DNA from: Legionella beliardensis
Lineage (GTDB): Bacteria; Pseudomonadota; Gammaproteobacteria; Legionellales; Legionellaceae
Assembly: GCF_900452395.1 (NCBI RefSeq)
Contig: NZ_UGNV01000001.1
Span: 1,823,501-1,887,500 of the forward strand
Reading direction: 5' to 3'
Length of the DNA: 64,000 nt
Shown here: in pieces, positions 1 to 8,998 of the stretch
How the letters are laid out: each line of letters starts with the position of its first letter
Numbering within the stretch: position 1 is the first letter of the stretch
The notes under the pieces: model-generated
Seen by the model: only the letters and a program-made list of their open reading frames with translations
What the model was told of the DNA's origin: nothing
Database searches by the model: none
Translations under genes and position numbers: made by a program

Positions 1-1944
1 GGTGTTCCTTCAGAGGATCACATAGAGGGTAGTACCAGTGTCTATTTACAATCTACGCCAAGCACCGGAACTATTCGTTTAAAAAATAATTCTACTAAAC
101 CTGCAAATGTCACGCAAAATTATGCCCTTGTTCACATCACGATGAATGGCCAGGCGGTTAAAGATGTGCAGCTAGGTTGGGGGGCAACCACAGATGTAAC
201 AGGCTTAGCAACAGGAAATTATAATATTTCGCCTGAAAATGTAGCCGATACGACAGGTAATACTTATCAAGGAACGGCTGTACCAAGTACGCTCACGCTT
301 ACTGCCAATCAAACTGCTACTTCGACTATCACTTATACTGCCGTACAAAATACGGGTAAAATTAGCATTAAACTTCAATCCTTACCGTCTCAGTTAAACG
401 GCTATACAGGAAACCCTTCAGTATTACTCACTCAAACCTCCTCAGGCACGTCTACTTCACAAGCGCTTGCTTGGAATACGACTACTACCGTTTCTCAATT
501 AAAAAATGGCAGTGCTTATAGCTTTTCAACAGCAGCCATAAATTACAACAATTATAAATGCACACCTACCTTTAACCCAACGAGTGCAATAGCGAATGCA
601 ACCACAGTACCTGTTGTTAATTTAACCTATCAATGTGTACAAATTGCACAAGCAAACGTAACGCTAAATGTACGTAATGCACCAACGACATTAACTTCTT
701 TGAAAGTCACTCTTACTCCTAACGATAATACAGCACCTATCGTGCAAACTATTACGTTAGCCAATGGTGCTGGCTCTAAAGTTGTTGATTTGACAGAAGG
801 AGCGATTTATACCGTTTCTGCTGACAATGTCTCTGGTTATTCCGTCTCGTTTTCGCCACAGCCTTTAACAGCTACAGCAAATGGGGTTGAAACCATTACT
901 TTCACGCCAAATAATAACACAGCAAATGGTAGAATTATTACCTACATTCCCGGATGGAAGACACCGCCTTCTGCACAGGCTTTGGCAAATGCAGGTTACA
1001 CACATGCTATGATTGCCTTTGGTGTATTTAGCACAACAAATCCAGGTGCCATTGTTCCTGCTTTTGATATGGTGACTAAAGAGTATATTCAATCTCTGCA
1101 CACTGCAGGCATTAAAGTCATACTATCATTAGGCGGGGCATTAACTAGTATTCCTAATACTAGCGTTGATTTTCATCAAGTTTTGAGTGCCGCGTCTTCA
1201 CCAGATGCATTCAAACAAACGTTTATCAATTCTTTAAATGGCTTAATAACGCAATATGGTTTTGATGGTTTTGATATTGACATAGAGCACGGCATTAATG
1301 CTGGTGGCACGTTCTCACAACCACAAGGGGATATTGCTGTCTTAGCTAGTATTATTAATACCATGTATCAGCAAAATTCAGCTTTATTGATTACTCTAAC
1401 ACCACAAGTAGCTAATATTGCTGCAACAAGTGGCTTTGATCAAACTTGGGGTAATTATGCTGCTTTAATTATGCAAACTCATCAATCTTTAGCTTGGGTT
1501 GGTATTCAGGTTTATAACACAGGCTGTGCTTATGGTATTGATTTGGTTTGTTATGCTGATTTGGCAAATTCACCTAATTTGAGCGTAGCCATGGCAACAG
1601 ACTTACTAGAAAATTGGCCTGCTACTATTAATGGTCGTGCAACAGGTTTCCAACCTTACATTAGCTATCTAAAACCAAGCCAGGTTGTACTGGGTTATCC
1701 AGCACCTAACGCGAGTGGCGCTAGTGATGGTTTACCAGCAAAACCAACGAACATTATCAAGCGAGCTCTTGAGTGTTTAAAAACTGCTGTTAAAAGCCCC
1801 ACAAGCTGTGATACCTATGCTCCACCACGTGCTTATGGCGCGATTGGCGGTGTTTTCAATTGGGAAGTAACTTATGATCAGAACAATAATTTTAAATTCG
1901 CAACTGATCTAAAAAATTGTGTCCTCAACGGCAATTGTAATTAA
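1..1944 (+). CDS. Secreted GH18 chitinase-like protein, 5' end outside window
   Basis: The frame is open to the left edge, so only the last 647 residues are visible. Residues 1 to about 305 are Thr/Ser/Asn-rich beta-sandwich-like repeats resembling carbohydrate-binding or Ig-like modules. From about residue 311 ('RIITYIPGWK') a glycoside hydrolase family 18 barrel begins, with the SxGG-type strand 'KVILSLGGA' near 372 and the catalytic motif DGFDIDIE at 422-429, whose final Glu is the family's acid/base. The expected role is hydrolysis of chitin or a related N-acetylglucosamine polymer outside the cell. A signal peptide cannot be checked because the start is missing. A palindrome follows the stop. 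Confidence 0.85.
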   Translation, partial: GVPSEDHIEGSTSVYLQSTPSTGTIRLKNNSTKPANVTQNYALVHITMNGQAVKDVQLGWGATTDVTGLATGNYNISPENVADTTGNTYQGTAVPSTLTLTANQTATSTITYTAVQNTGKISIKLQSLPSQLNGYTGNPSVLLTQTSSGTSTSQALAWNTTTTVSQLKNGSAYSFSTAAINYNNYKCTPTFNPTSAIANATTVPVVNLTYQCVQIAQANVTLNVRNAPTTLTSLKVTLTPNDNTAPIVQTITLANGAGSKVVDLTEGAIYTVSADNVSGYSVSFSPQPLTATANGVETITFTPNNNTANGRIITYIPGWKTPPSAQALANAGYTHAMIAFGVFSTTNPGAIVPAFDMVTKEYIQSLHTAGIKVILSLGGALTSIPNTSVDFHQVLSAASSPDAFKQTFINSLNGLITQYGFDGFDIDIEHGINAGGTFSQPQGDIAVLASIINTMYQQNSALLITLTPQVANIAATSGFDQTWGNYAALIMQTHQSLAWVGIQVYNTGCAYGIDLVCYADLANSPNLSVAMATDLLENWPATINGRATGFQPYISYLKPSQVVLGYPAPNASGASDGLPAKPTNIIKRALECLKTAVKSPTSCDTYAPPRAYGAIGGVFNWEVTYDQNNNFKFATDLKNCVLNGNCN

Positions 1945-1950
1945 CTCTTA

Positions 1951-1977
1951 AGTGCGCCAGTACTGGCGCACTTTCAA
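1951..1977 (+). terminator. Perfect palindrome after the GH18 gene
   Basis: A perfect 22-bp palindrome (AGTGCGCCAGT and its reverse complement, 1951-1972) starts 7 bp after the stop codon and is followed by a short T-rich run. It is a probable intrinsic terminator. Confidence 0.6.
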
Positions 1978-1987
1978 TTATTCTATC

Positions 1988-2104
1988 GCGTCACCCACTA
2001 AGCTTTATACTTCGTTGCAAGCTCTTTCGGTGAAGTACAGTACTGCATGTAGACTCCTTTGCCTCACTTCACTTGCGCCTCGTCTAAAACTTAGTGGGTG
2101 ACGC
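1988..2104. repeat. 117-bp element with terminal inverted repeats
   Basis: The 15-bp sequence GCGTCACCCACTAAG at 1988-2002 is repeated in perfect inverted orientation at 2090-2104. The match continues inward imperfectly for about 8 more bases. The interior has no ORF. It lies between the chitinase terminator and the ETF-QO gene and resembles a small non-autonomous repeat (MITE or REP-like). No second copy was seen in this window. Confidence 0.55.
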
Positions 2105-2177
2105 TAGTTAATTTTAAAGCTTGATCTTACTTAAGAGACAAGCGATCATTTTCTTTTTGTTTAAGAAGGAATTAGGC

Positions 2178-3812
2178 GTGGAACATGAAACAATGGAATA
2201 TGATGTTGTTATTGTCGGTGGCGGCCCTGCGGGACTCGCTGCCGCAATTAAATTAAAACAACTGGCGCTTCTTGCTAATAAAGATATCAGCATTTGTATT
2301 CTAGAAAAAGGTGCACAAATAGGCTCACATATTATTTCTGGCGCCATACTTGAGCCAAGAAGCCTAAAAGAATTATTACCTGATACCTGGCAAAATGCCC
2401 CTTTAAATACGCCTGTTAAGGAAGACAAATTTTACTATCTTACTGCAAAAAGAGCCATTCGTTTTCCCAAACCACCACAAATGCATAATGATGGTAATTT
2501 TATTATTAGCTTAGGCGAACTCTGCCAATTCCTTGCTAAACAAGCAGAAGAACTAGGCTGTGAAATTTACCCAGGGTTTCCGGCAACAGACATTCTTTAT
2601 AATCCTAATGGCGAAGTAATTGGTGTCGCTACTGGTGATGTTGGTATAGATAAAGCTGGAAATAAAACATCCAATTATCAACCTGGGATGCATTTATATG
2701 CTAAGCAAACTCTTTTTGCCGAAGGGTGCCGTGGCCAATTAAGTCAAAGCTTAATGAATCGTTTTAATCTAAGGCAAGATGTTCAGCCACAAACTTATGG
2801 CATTGGCATAAAAGAAATTTGGCAAGTTAAACCTGAAAAACATCAGCAAGGCAAAGTTATTCATACATTTGGCTGGCCTCTCAATCAAAAAACATACGGG
2901 GGATCTTTTATTTATCATCTGGCTAATAACCAGGTTGCACTAGGCTTTGTTATCGGTTTAGATTATGAAAACCCATGGCTTAATCCTTTTGGTGAAATGC
3001 AACGTTTCAAAACTCACCCATTCGTACGCGATCTACTAACAGGGGGTGAGCGAATTAGTTATGGTGCCCGAGCAATTAATGAAGGCGGCTGGCAATCTTT
3101 ACCAAAATTAACTTTTCCTGGCGGCGCTTTAATTGGTGATGCAGCAGGTTTTTTAAATGTACCTAAAATTAAAGGCATCCATGCTGCGATGAAATCCGGT
3201 ATATTAGCTGCCGAAGCTTGCTTTGCGGCCTTAAATACCGGTGAAACAGAAGAAGGCCAAACCATTGAATTAACTGATTACACTCAGCAATTCAAAGACT
3301 CTTGGCTTGCCAAAGAATTACGTAGTGTGCGTAATATACGTCCAGCATTTAAATATGGTTTATGGGTAGGTCTAGCTAACGGTGCTTTAGAAACCATTAC
3401 TCAGGGCTTAACCCCTTGGACACTCAAACACCATGCTGATAATACTACCCTGAAACCTGCAGATCAAAGTAAGAAGATTGAATACCCAAAACCTGATGGT
3501 GTTTTAACGTTCGATAGGCTTTCTTCGGTATTTTTAACTAATACCTATCATGAAGAAAATCAACCTTCTCACCTAAAGCTTCGTGCTCCATCCCTTGCTA
3601 TTGAAATTAATTATAAACAGTATGCTTCGCCTGAAATTAGATATTGCCCTGCAGGCGTGTATGAAATCATTGAAGAAGAAACAGGACCACGCTTACAAAT
3701 CAATGCTCAAAACTGTATACACTGTAAAACCTGTGATATTAAGGATCCAAAACAAAATATCGTCTGGGTAGCACCTGAAGGCGGTGGCGGGCCTAATTAC
3801 ATGAGTATGTAG
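2178..3812 (+). CDS. Electron transfer flavoprotein-ubiquinone oxidoreductase
   Basis: This inner-membrane-associated flavoprotein passes electrons from ETF (fatty-acid and amino-acid dehydrogenases) to ubiquinone. The 544-residue product has an N-terminal FAD-binding Rossmann motif (GGGPAGLAAAIKL, from about residue 13) and a C-terminal 4Fe-4S ferredoxin domain with Cys at about 490, 513, 516 and 519 (CIHCKTCD). Length fits the family. I place the start at GTG 2178 because AAGAAGGA at 2163-2170 is an ideal Shine-Dalgarno 7 bases upstream; an in-frame TTG at 2121 and ATG 2193 are alternatives. The last ~90 bp of the gene are re-copied twice downstream. Confidence 0.95.
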   Translation: MEHETMEYDVVIVGGGPAGLAAAIKLKQLALLANKDISICILEKGAQIGSHIISGAILEPRSLKELLPDTWQNAPLNTPVKEDKFYYLTAKRAIRFPKPPQMHNDGNFIISLGELCQFLAKQAEELGCEIYPGFPATDILYNPNGEVIGVATGDVGIDKAGNKTSNYQPGMHLYAKQTLFAEGCRGQLSQSLMNRFNLRQDVQPQTYGIGIKEIWQVKPEKHQQGKVIHTFGWPLNQKTYGGSFIYHLANNQVALGFVIGLDYENPWLNPFGEMQRFKTHPFVRDLLTGGERISYGARAINEGGWQSLPKLTFPGGALIGDAAGFLNVPKIKGIHAAMKSGILAAEACFAALNTGETEEGQTIELTDYTQQFKDSWLAKELRSVRNIRPAFKYGLWVGLANGALETITQGLTPWTLKHHADNTTLKPADQSKKIEYPKPDGVLTFDRLSSVFLTNTYHEENQPSHLKLRAPSLAIEINYKQYASPEIRYCPAGVYEIIEEETGPRLQINAQNCIHCKTCDIKDPKQNIVWVAPEGGGGPNYMSM

Positions 3813-4310
3813 CTTAATTGTTAGTTGAAGATTGATGGGAAGGAATAGAAAGTAGCCTGGGTGCAAAAAATTGAAACCCGGGTTCCGGCCCTATGGGCCT
3901 GCACCCAGGCTACATTTACTGTAAAACCTGTGATATTAAGGATCCAAAACAAAATATCGTCTGGGTAGCACCTAAAGGCGGTGGCGGGCCTAATTACATT
4001 AATATGTAGCTTAATTGTTAGTTGAAGATTGATGGGAAGGAATAGAAAGTAGCCTGGGTGCAAAAAATTGAAACCTGGGTTCCGGCCCTATGGGCCTGCA
4101 CCCAGGCTACATTTACTGTAAAACCTGTGATATTAAGGATCCAAAACAAAATATCGTCTGGGTAGCACCTAAAGGCGGTGGCGGGCCTAATTACATTAAT
4201 ATGTAGCTTAATTGTTAGTTGAAGATTGATGGGAAGGAATAGAAAGTAGCCTAGGTGCAAAAAAATGAAACCCGGGTTCCGGTCCTATGGGCCTGCACCC
4301 AGGCTACATT
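3721..4310. repeat. Three tandem 197-bp units copying the 3' end of the ETF-QO gene
   Basis: Units are 3721-3917, 3918-4114 and 4115-4310. The first contains the true last ~90 bp of the ETF-QO gene, including its stop, then ~45 bp of linker and a 62-bp palindromic module. Units 2 and 3 repeat all of this. Their coding remnants differ from the gene at the same places (Glu to Lys, and Met-Ser to Ile-Asn before the stop), so units 2 and 3 share a more recent ancestor with each other, or unit 1 has since diverged. Each unit ends at the palindromic module. Confidence 0.95.
3852..3913 (-). repeat. 62-bp palindromic module, copy 1
   Basis: It starts GTAGCCTGGGTGCA and ends TGCACCCAGGCTAC, a 14-bp perfect inverted repeat. 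An inner GC-rich segment carries the palindromic cores CCCGGG and GGCCC-TA-TGGGCC. Strand is given relative to the copy at 55640. Further tandem copies are at 4049-4110 and 4246-4307. Confidence 0.85.
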
Positions 4311-4449
4311 GATTGAGAGGAACTTTAAGATCGCCTCAATCAGCCCCCTCGCCCGCGCTAGGAATGTGTTTAATGTGAGTATGATGTTCGCGGGAGAGGG
4401 TTGGGGAGAGGGAATAGCAAGCAAGTCATAAGGTGCAGACAGTCTGCAC
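4311..4449. repeat. Cluster of small inverted repeats after the tandem array
   Basis: Three short inverted repeats follow the array: GATTGAG/CTCAATC (4311-4317 and 4335-4341); a GC-rich 12-bp pair CCCTCGCCCGCG and CGCGGGAGAGGG with one mismatch (4346-4357 and 4389-4400); and a near-perfect palindrome GTGCAGAC-A-GTCTGCAC (4433-4449). The last could terminate cvpA transcription arriving on the minus strand, though no T-tract is evident. No gene is seen between 3813 and 4467. Confidence 0.5.
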
Positions 4450-4467
4450 AAACTATACAGACGTTAC

Positions 4468-5010
4468 CTAGCTCACCTGAACATGGTTAATATAATTTAC
4501 AATACTTCTAGTGGAATCAATTGATTTGACTTGATTAATTAAACCAGGCATTAACCCAGAAAGCCAATTTACCATAGGGTCAAATTGAGCATAAAGCTGA
4601 GATTGGGCAATGTACTGTTGATAAGGTAAGGATGTCATTTTAATAACAACCATAATCAAAGAAACTATAAAAACACCTCTAACAAAACCAAAGGCCATAC
4701 CCAATAACCTATCCGTACCACTTAATCCTGACCGCTTTAAAAATAAACTTAGTAAGAGATTAACAATAGCGCCTAAAATAATGATGGCCAGTAGTACAGC
4801 AACAAAGGTGATAATAGTTCTTGCTGTTTGATTTTGAATATAGCTTTGTAGCCAAGGATCAACAACATAAGAGTAATGGAAAGCCACCCAAATCGCTACA
4901 ATCCATACGCATAAAGCGACTAATTCTTTAACAAAGCCACGAAAAAGTCCTGTTATTACGGAAAGAGAGATGATACCTATGATAGCTAAATCGATATAAT
5001 TCCATTGCAT
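4468..5010 (-). CDS. cvpA: CvpA family inner-membrane protein
   Basis: The 180-residue product has about four hydrophobic segments (roughly 7-25, 30-50, 63-86 and 105-125) and the CvpA-type opening 'MQWNYIDLAIIGIISL'. The family was named for colicin V production and is linked to envelope homeostasis; its biochemistry is unsettled. It begins 2 bases after the SPOR-domain gene ends, in the conserved folC-dedD-cvpA order. The usual next gene, purF, is absent; the repeat array lies there instead. Confidence 0.88.
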   Translation of the reverse strand: MQWNYIDLAIIGIISLSVITGLFRGFVKELVALCVWIVAIWVAFHYSYVVDPWLQSYIQNQTARTIITFVAVLLAIIILGAIVNLLLSLFLKRSGLSGTDRLLGMAFGFVRGVFIVSLIMVVIKMTSLPYQQYIAQSQLYAQFDPMVNWLSGLMPGLINQVKSIDSTRSIVNYINHVQVS

Positions 5011-5012
5011 AA

Positions 5013-5810
5013 TTAACTAATCCTTGTTGTAACAATAAAACCTTCCATTTGTATTGCTTTTGCTAAACGCTGCTGTAATAAAACAGCTTGTTGTTTTTGA
5101 TTTAGCTGACCTACGATCACGCGATAAACGATACCTTTTTTGCCCTTTACTTTTGTATAGGCAGCAGCATAACCTTTACTTTTTAATTTATTAACTAATG
5201 CAATAGCATTATTTTGTTGCGAAAATAGTCCTAATTGTACAGCATAATGCGCCCCTTTCTGACCTTGTATAGTAGAAGTCTTAGGGGATGGTGCTGTTTT
5301 TAAAATAACTTCCTTAAGTTTATTTTTAGGTTGCATAGCATCTGGCTGCTTAGGAAGCGGTTTTTGCTTGTTAGAAGCAAGAATGACTGTGTTGGGTTGG
5401 GTTGGCTTTGTAATGACGGTAATAGGCTTTGAGCTTTTAGGTTTTTCTGCAACAAGCAATTGACTACTGGGTTTAATGCCCTCTTTGGTTGCAGTAACTA
5501 TTGTTGTTTTTAAGTCATTAAGGGTACTAATTGACTCAGCCTTAGGCACAGCTTTTGCTAAGGGCTTGGTTTCGGCTGGCACATCGGGTATTTCTACATG
5601 AGCTACTTTCATGCTTTGAAAAACACGCTCTTTCTCTGGCATAGCTAGCTTAGGGGCAGGCGGTTTAAGAGGTAGTGTTATAGACATATCCTCATCAAAG
5701 CGATGGCTTGATTTTTTTATTAAAGCGGGAGCAAAGATAGTACCAATGGATACAATAACAGCAATGCCGATTAATCTATGCTTTAATCGCTCATCAATTA
5801 CTAATTTCAT
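5013..5810 (-). CDS. DedD-like SPOR-domain protein
   Basis: The 265-residue single-pass inner-membrane protein has one membrane segment at about 12-30, a long low-complexity Lys/Pro/Thr linker and a C-terminal SPOR domain (about 190-262) starting 'HYAVQLGLFSQQNNA'. SPOR domains bind peptidoglycan stripped of stem peptides at the division septum, so a septal role is likely by analogy with DedD. I use ATG 5810, with AGGAG 5 bases upstream; an in-frame GTG at 5816 overlaps that Shine-Dalgarno and is unlikely to be the start. Position between folC and cvpA matches dedD. Confidence 0.85.
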   Translation of the reverse strand: MKLVIDERLKHRLIGIAVIVSIGTIFAPALIKKSSHRFDEDMSITLPLKPPAPKLAMPEKERVFQSMKVAHVEIPDVPAETKPLAKAVPKAESISTLNDLKTTIVTATKEGIKPSSQLLVAEKPKSSKPITVITKPTQPNTVILASNKQKPLPKQPDAMQPKNKLKEVILKTAPSPKTSTIQGQKGAHYAVQLGLFSQQNNAIALVNKLKSKGYAAAYTKVKGKKGIVYRVIVGQLNQKQQAVLLQQRLAKAIQMEGFIVTTRIS

Positions 5811-5856
5811 AGCCACTCCTTTAAAGTGCTAAAAACTACTATTGGGATATTTGCCT

Positions 5857-7110
5857 TCACTGGTATAGAGTAGATAAAACGGTGCCCACTATTATGAAAG
5901 ACCCAAAAACTACAATTAAATCATGCTTGTTTACTTGTTTACAAGCAGCTTGGTACGCTAAAAATGGCGTATTGTAACATTTATTTATATATATTTCGTT
6001 AGCTTCTAAAGAAGAAAGCAGTTGGCTCGCGGATGCTGCTCGTTTTCCAGATAATAATGCTGGGTACCAATGTTGTATACAAGATTTAAATGGCTTGATC
6101 ATAGTTACAATATCTTTATCAGCAAACGCTGAAAAAACAGCATGAATTCTAACATTAGCATAATTAGTCATTAAATACTTGGCTAAATACTCTGTTGCCT
6201 GCGGATTATGGGCAACATCTAAAATAGTTTTATGCGGATGAGTAATAAGTTGCAAGCGGCCAGCTAGGTTTATTTCTGCTATACCTTCAATACGATGTTG
6301 TAAATTAACTGGCAATTGCTCTTGTAAGCAAAAGGTAGCCATCAATGCTGCTGCAATAGAATTAGCGTGCAATGGTATATTTGGCAAAACAATCCTATTG
6401 CCATTAAATGTAAATGTTATTTTTTCATGTACCTGATAGCTATATTCATGGCCATATCTATACATAGGAGCAGCGCAACTTAAGGCATGCTGTATGATAC
6501 TTTGCGGCGGATTTTTATCCGCATAAATAATAGGTTTTTTATGACGAATGATTCCCGCCTTCTCATAACCAATTGCTTCAAGGGTATTACCTAAGTATGC
6601 TTCATGATCATAATCAATGGTTGTGATGATAGCTAAATCTGTATCAATACAGTTTACGGCATCAAGACGCCCCCCTAGCCCGACTTCAAGAACAATTACG
6701 TCAAGATCATGCTGTTTAAAACACCATAAAGCGGCTAATGTCGTCATTTCAAAATAAGTTAAAGGAATGTCTCCTCTAGCTCCATCAATTGCGGTGAATG
6801 CTGCAGTTAATTCCTCATCCGCAATGGGTTGCTGATTAATACGAATGCGCTCATTAAATTTAATTAAATGTGGGGAGGTATAACTAGCAACCTTATAGCC
6901 TGCTTGGCTATAAATTGATTCAAGCGCCGAAACAGTTGTTCCCTTGCCATTTGTTCCTGCCACCGTAATAATAAGCGCATTTAAATCAAGAAGCTTTAAG
7001 AGACTACCCACTTGCTTGACACGATCTAGGCCTAGCTGAATTTCTTGCTGATGGCGATTTTCTAATTCGGTAAGCCAGTCTAATAAGCTTTTTGATTTGA
7101 CTAAATTCAT
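5857..7110 (-). CDS. folC: Bifunctional folylpolyglutamate/dihydrofolate synthase
   Basis: It ligates glutamate to dihydropteroate and to folates in the cytoplasm. The 417 residues show the Mur-ligase-type P-loop AGTNGKGTT at 51-59, the 'FEMTTLAALWCF' and 'VGLGGRLDAVN' motifs and the C-terminal 'DVAHNPQA' motif. ATG 7110 lies one base after the accD stop codon, so the two are surely co-transcribed. Length is normal. Confidence 0.95.
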   Translation of the reverse strand: MNLVKSKSLLDWLTELENRHQQEIQLGLDRVKQVGSLLKLLDLNALIITVAGTNGKGTTVSALESIYSQAGYKVASYTSPHLIKFNERIRINQQPIADEELTAAFTAIDGARGDIPLTYFEMTTLAALWCFKQHDLDVIVLEVGLGGRLDAVNCIDTDLAIITTIDYDHEAYLGNTLEAIGYEKAGIIRHKKPIIYADKNPPQSIIQHALSCAAPMYRYGHEYSYQVHEKITFTFNGNRIVLPNIPLHANSIAAALMATFCLQEQLPVNLQHRIEGIAEINLAGRLQLITHPHKTILDVAHNPQATEYLAKYLMTNYANVRIHAVFSAFADKDIVTMIKPFKSCIQHWYPALLSGKRAASASQLLSSLEANEIYINKCYNTPFLAYQAACKQVNKHDLIVVFGSFIIVGTVLSTLYQ

Positions 7111-7111
7111 A

Positions 7112-7963
7112 TCATTTGTGGGTAAGTTTAGAAATTAGCTCGGCAATAGTGGAACGTAACGCTTTACGTTCTAAAATCATATCGACATGGCCATGTTCAA
7201 GCAAAAACTCGCTACGCTGAAAGCCTTCAGGTAAAGTTTGCCGCACTGTTTGTTCAATAACGCGTGGGCCTGCGAAACCAATTAAGGCATTCGGTTCAGC
7301 AATAATGATATCGCCTAAGCTCGCAAAACTTGCTGATACACCACCCATCGTTGGGTCGGTGAGTACGACAACAAATGGAAGTTTTGTCTTAGAAAAATGA
7401 GCTAAAGCAGCTGAGGTTTTAGCCATTTGCATAAGGGAGAATAAACCTTCCTGCATACGTGCGCCCCCGCTGGCGGTAAAGCAAATATAGGGCCGATTTT
7501 CAGCAGTAGCTGTATTCACAGCGCGCACAAATTTCTCGCCTACTGTGGCTCCCATAGAGCCGCCCATAAAGTTAAATTCAAAAGCACTGACAACTACCGG
7601 ATGTGATTGTAGTGTTCCTTTCATCACAATAATTGCTTCTTTCTCGCCAGTCGCTTTTTGCGCTTGGCTAATTCTATCCTTATATTTTTTTGAATCCTTA
7701 AATTTTAAGCGATCAACTGGCTCAAGATTTGCTGCAATTTCTTCTCGGTTATCTTCATCTAAGAATTGATTTAAACGCTCACGTGCTGTAAGGCGATGGT
7801 GGTGATTGCAACTTGGGCAAACAGATAAATTCTTTATAAGCTCTGTGCTATATAATACCGAATTACAACCTTGACATTTTATCCATAATCCTTCTGGTAC
7901 CCCTTTTTTTTGGGTAGAGTCTGTTTTAATAATGGAAGGTAATAATTTTTTCAGCCAACTCAT
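7112..7963 (-). CDS. accD: Acetyl-CoA carboxylase carboxyltransferase subunit beta
   Basis: With AccA it transfers the carboxyl group from biotin to acetyl-CoA in the first step of fatty acid synthesis. It is 283 residues from ATG 7963 ('[10 protein letters not shown]'), the conserved family N-terminus; a longer in-frame extension to 8029 is unlike AccD. The four-Cys zinc ribbon is at C30, C33, C49 and C52, followed by the crotonase-like carboxyltransferase fold ('GGARMQEG', '[11 protein letters not shown]'). It leads the accD-folC-SPOR-cvpA operon. Confidence 0.95.
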   Translation of the reverse strand: MSWLKKLLPSIIKTDSTQKKGVPEGLWIKCQGCNSVLYSTELIKNLSVCPSCNHHHRLTARERLNQFLDEDNREEIAANLEPVDRLKFKDSKKYKDRISQAQKATGEKEAIIVMKGTLQSHPVVVSAFEFNFMGGSMGATVGEKFVRAVNTATAENRPYICFTASGGARMQEGLFSLMQMAKTSAALAHFSKTKLPFVVVLTDPTMGGVSASFASLGDIIIAEPNALIGFAGPRVIEQTVRQTLPEGFQRSEFLLEHGHVDMILERKALRSTIAELISKLTHK

Positions 7964-8225
7964 ACATAAACCTATACTAATTGAATAGCGATAGTATAAC
8001 GCGAAAATAACTTTAAGGTTAGCACACATTAGACTTCTTCATTACTAAGCTAAAATCCGTATAAATACTGCACATATTAGAAAGTTAGGTCTGTATAGCG
8101 TCGTCAACACTATTTTATTAACCTCACTTCGGAGTCTTTATTAATTTGATATTGAATTTAATTTAGTTAAGTTTTTTTTAAAAAAGCCGCTAATACGATC
8201 AACAACCATCGGTATCGGGGTAATT

Positions 8226-8939
8226 ATGAAACAATTAGCAATTATAATTATAACGATGATGGCCTACATCGGCGCTGGGTGGTCACAGACTCGCTATGGA
8301 GAAAGCCTTTGTAATCAAACCGACTATTTCTGTGTAAAAGTGAATTCTGGCGAAAGTTGGGAAAAATTATTCCCAAATCCCGAGGCGCTTGATATTGTAA
8401 AACGCATTAATAGAATGAATGTCCGCCTACGCCCAGGGATGGTTATTGCGGTACCCAAAAATCTAGACAGGCTAAGTATTTATGATGTTGCTCCCTTCCC
8501 ACGCTATATTGAAGGAAATAATGAAAAGACAATTTATGTTAGCCAAAAACAATTAGCTTGGGCTGCTTACGATGAATCGGGAGAATTAGTTTGGTGGGGG
8601 CCTATTTCATCTGGCTCTGATAAGTGTGCGGGCGTCTATGGTGGCTGTGTAACACCGACAGGTTCATTTCGTATTGTCAGAAAACAAGACATTGATTGTA
8701 TCTCAACAGCATTCCCAAGACGTGCCGATGGCGACAATGGGGGCGCTGTCATGCCCTTTTGTATGCATTTTTTTCGGGGCTATGCCCTCCATGGCAGCAA
8801 TGAAGTTCCCGGCTACCGCGCAAGTCATGGCTGCATCCGGATGTTTACTGAAGATGCACGGTGGCTCAATGAAGAGTTTATTGACTTGCCTGGCGGCGGC
8901 ATGCTCGGCACCCGTGTTGTTATCGATGCACCAAAATAA
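8226..8939 (+). CDS. L,D-transpeptidase (YkuD) with degenerate LysM, EnhA-like
   Basis: A predicted exported enzyme that makes 3-3 peptidoglycan cross-links or anchors proteins. The 237 residues comprise a signal peptide (about 1-20, ending 'GAGWSQ'), a weak LysM-like segment (about 35-77) and a YkuD domain with His189 and the SHGC motif at 200-203 (catalytic Cys203). The overall form resembles the Legionella 'enhanced entry' EnhA family, but that assignment is inference. ATG 8226 has no strong Shine-Dalgarno (GGGG at 8217-8220 is the best candidate). It converges on rlpA. Confidence 0.85.
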   Translation: MKQLAIIIITMMAYIGAGWSQTRYGESLCNQTDYFCVKVNSGESWEKLFPNPEALDIVKRINRMNVRLRPGMVIAVPKNLDRLSIYDVAPFPRYIEGNNEKTIYVSQKQLAWAAYDESGELVWWGPISSGSDKCAGVYGGCVTPTGSFRIVRKQDIDCISTAFPRRADGDNGGAVMPFCMHFFRGYALHGSNEVPGYRASHGCIRMFTEDARWLNEEFIDLPGGGMLGTRVVIDAPK

Positions 8940-8944
8940 TTTAA

Positions 8945-8998
8945 GGACTGATAATGGTAGGTTGGGTCACTCGGCCTAACCTACCAGAATAGGCAGTC
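8945..8998. terminator. Bidirectional hairpin between convergent genes
   Basis: TGGTAGGTT at 8955-8963 pairs with AACCTACCA at 8978-8986, and an outer GACTG/CAGTC pair (8945-8949, 8994-8998) extends the stem. It sits between the L,D-transpeptidase gene and rlpA. There is no long T-run, so termination is inferred from shape and place. Confidence 0.55.

Noticed and set aside
3821-4260. Two near-identical ~80-residue ORFs on the minus strand in the tandem array
   Set aside because: They arise from reading the repeat units antisense; no ribosome-binding site, and the identity simply reflects the duplication.
3721-4310. CRISPR-like array
   Set aside because: The repeated units are 197 bp with no variable spacers, and the repeat is copied gene sequence.
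8674-8979. 101-residue ORF overlapping the L,D-transpeptidase gene
   Set aside because: Shadow frame of a gene with clear catalytic motifs.
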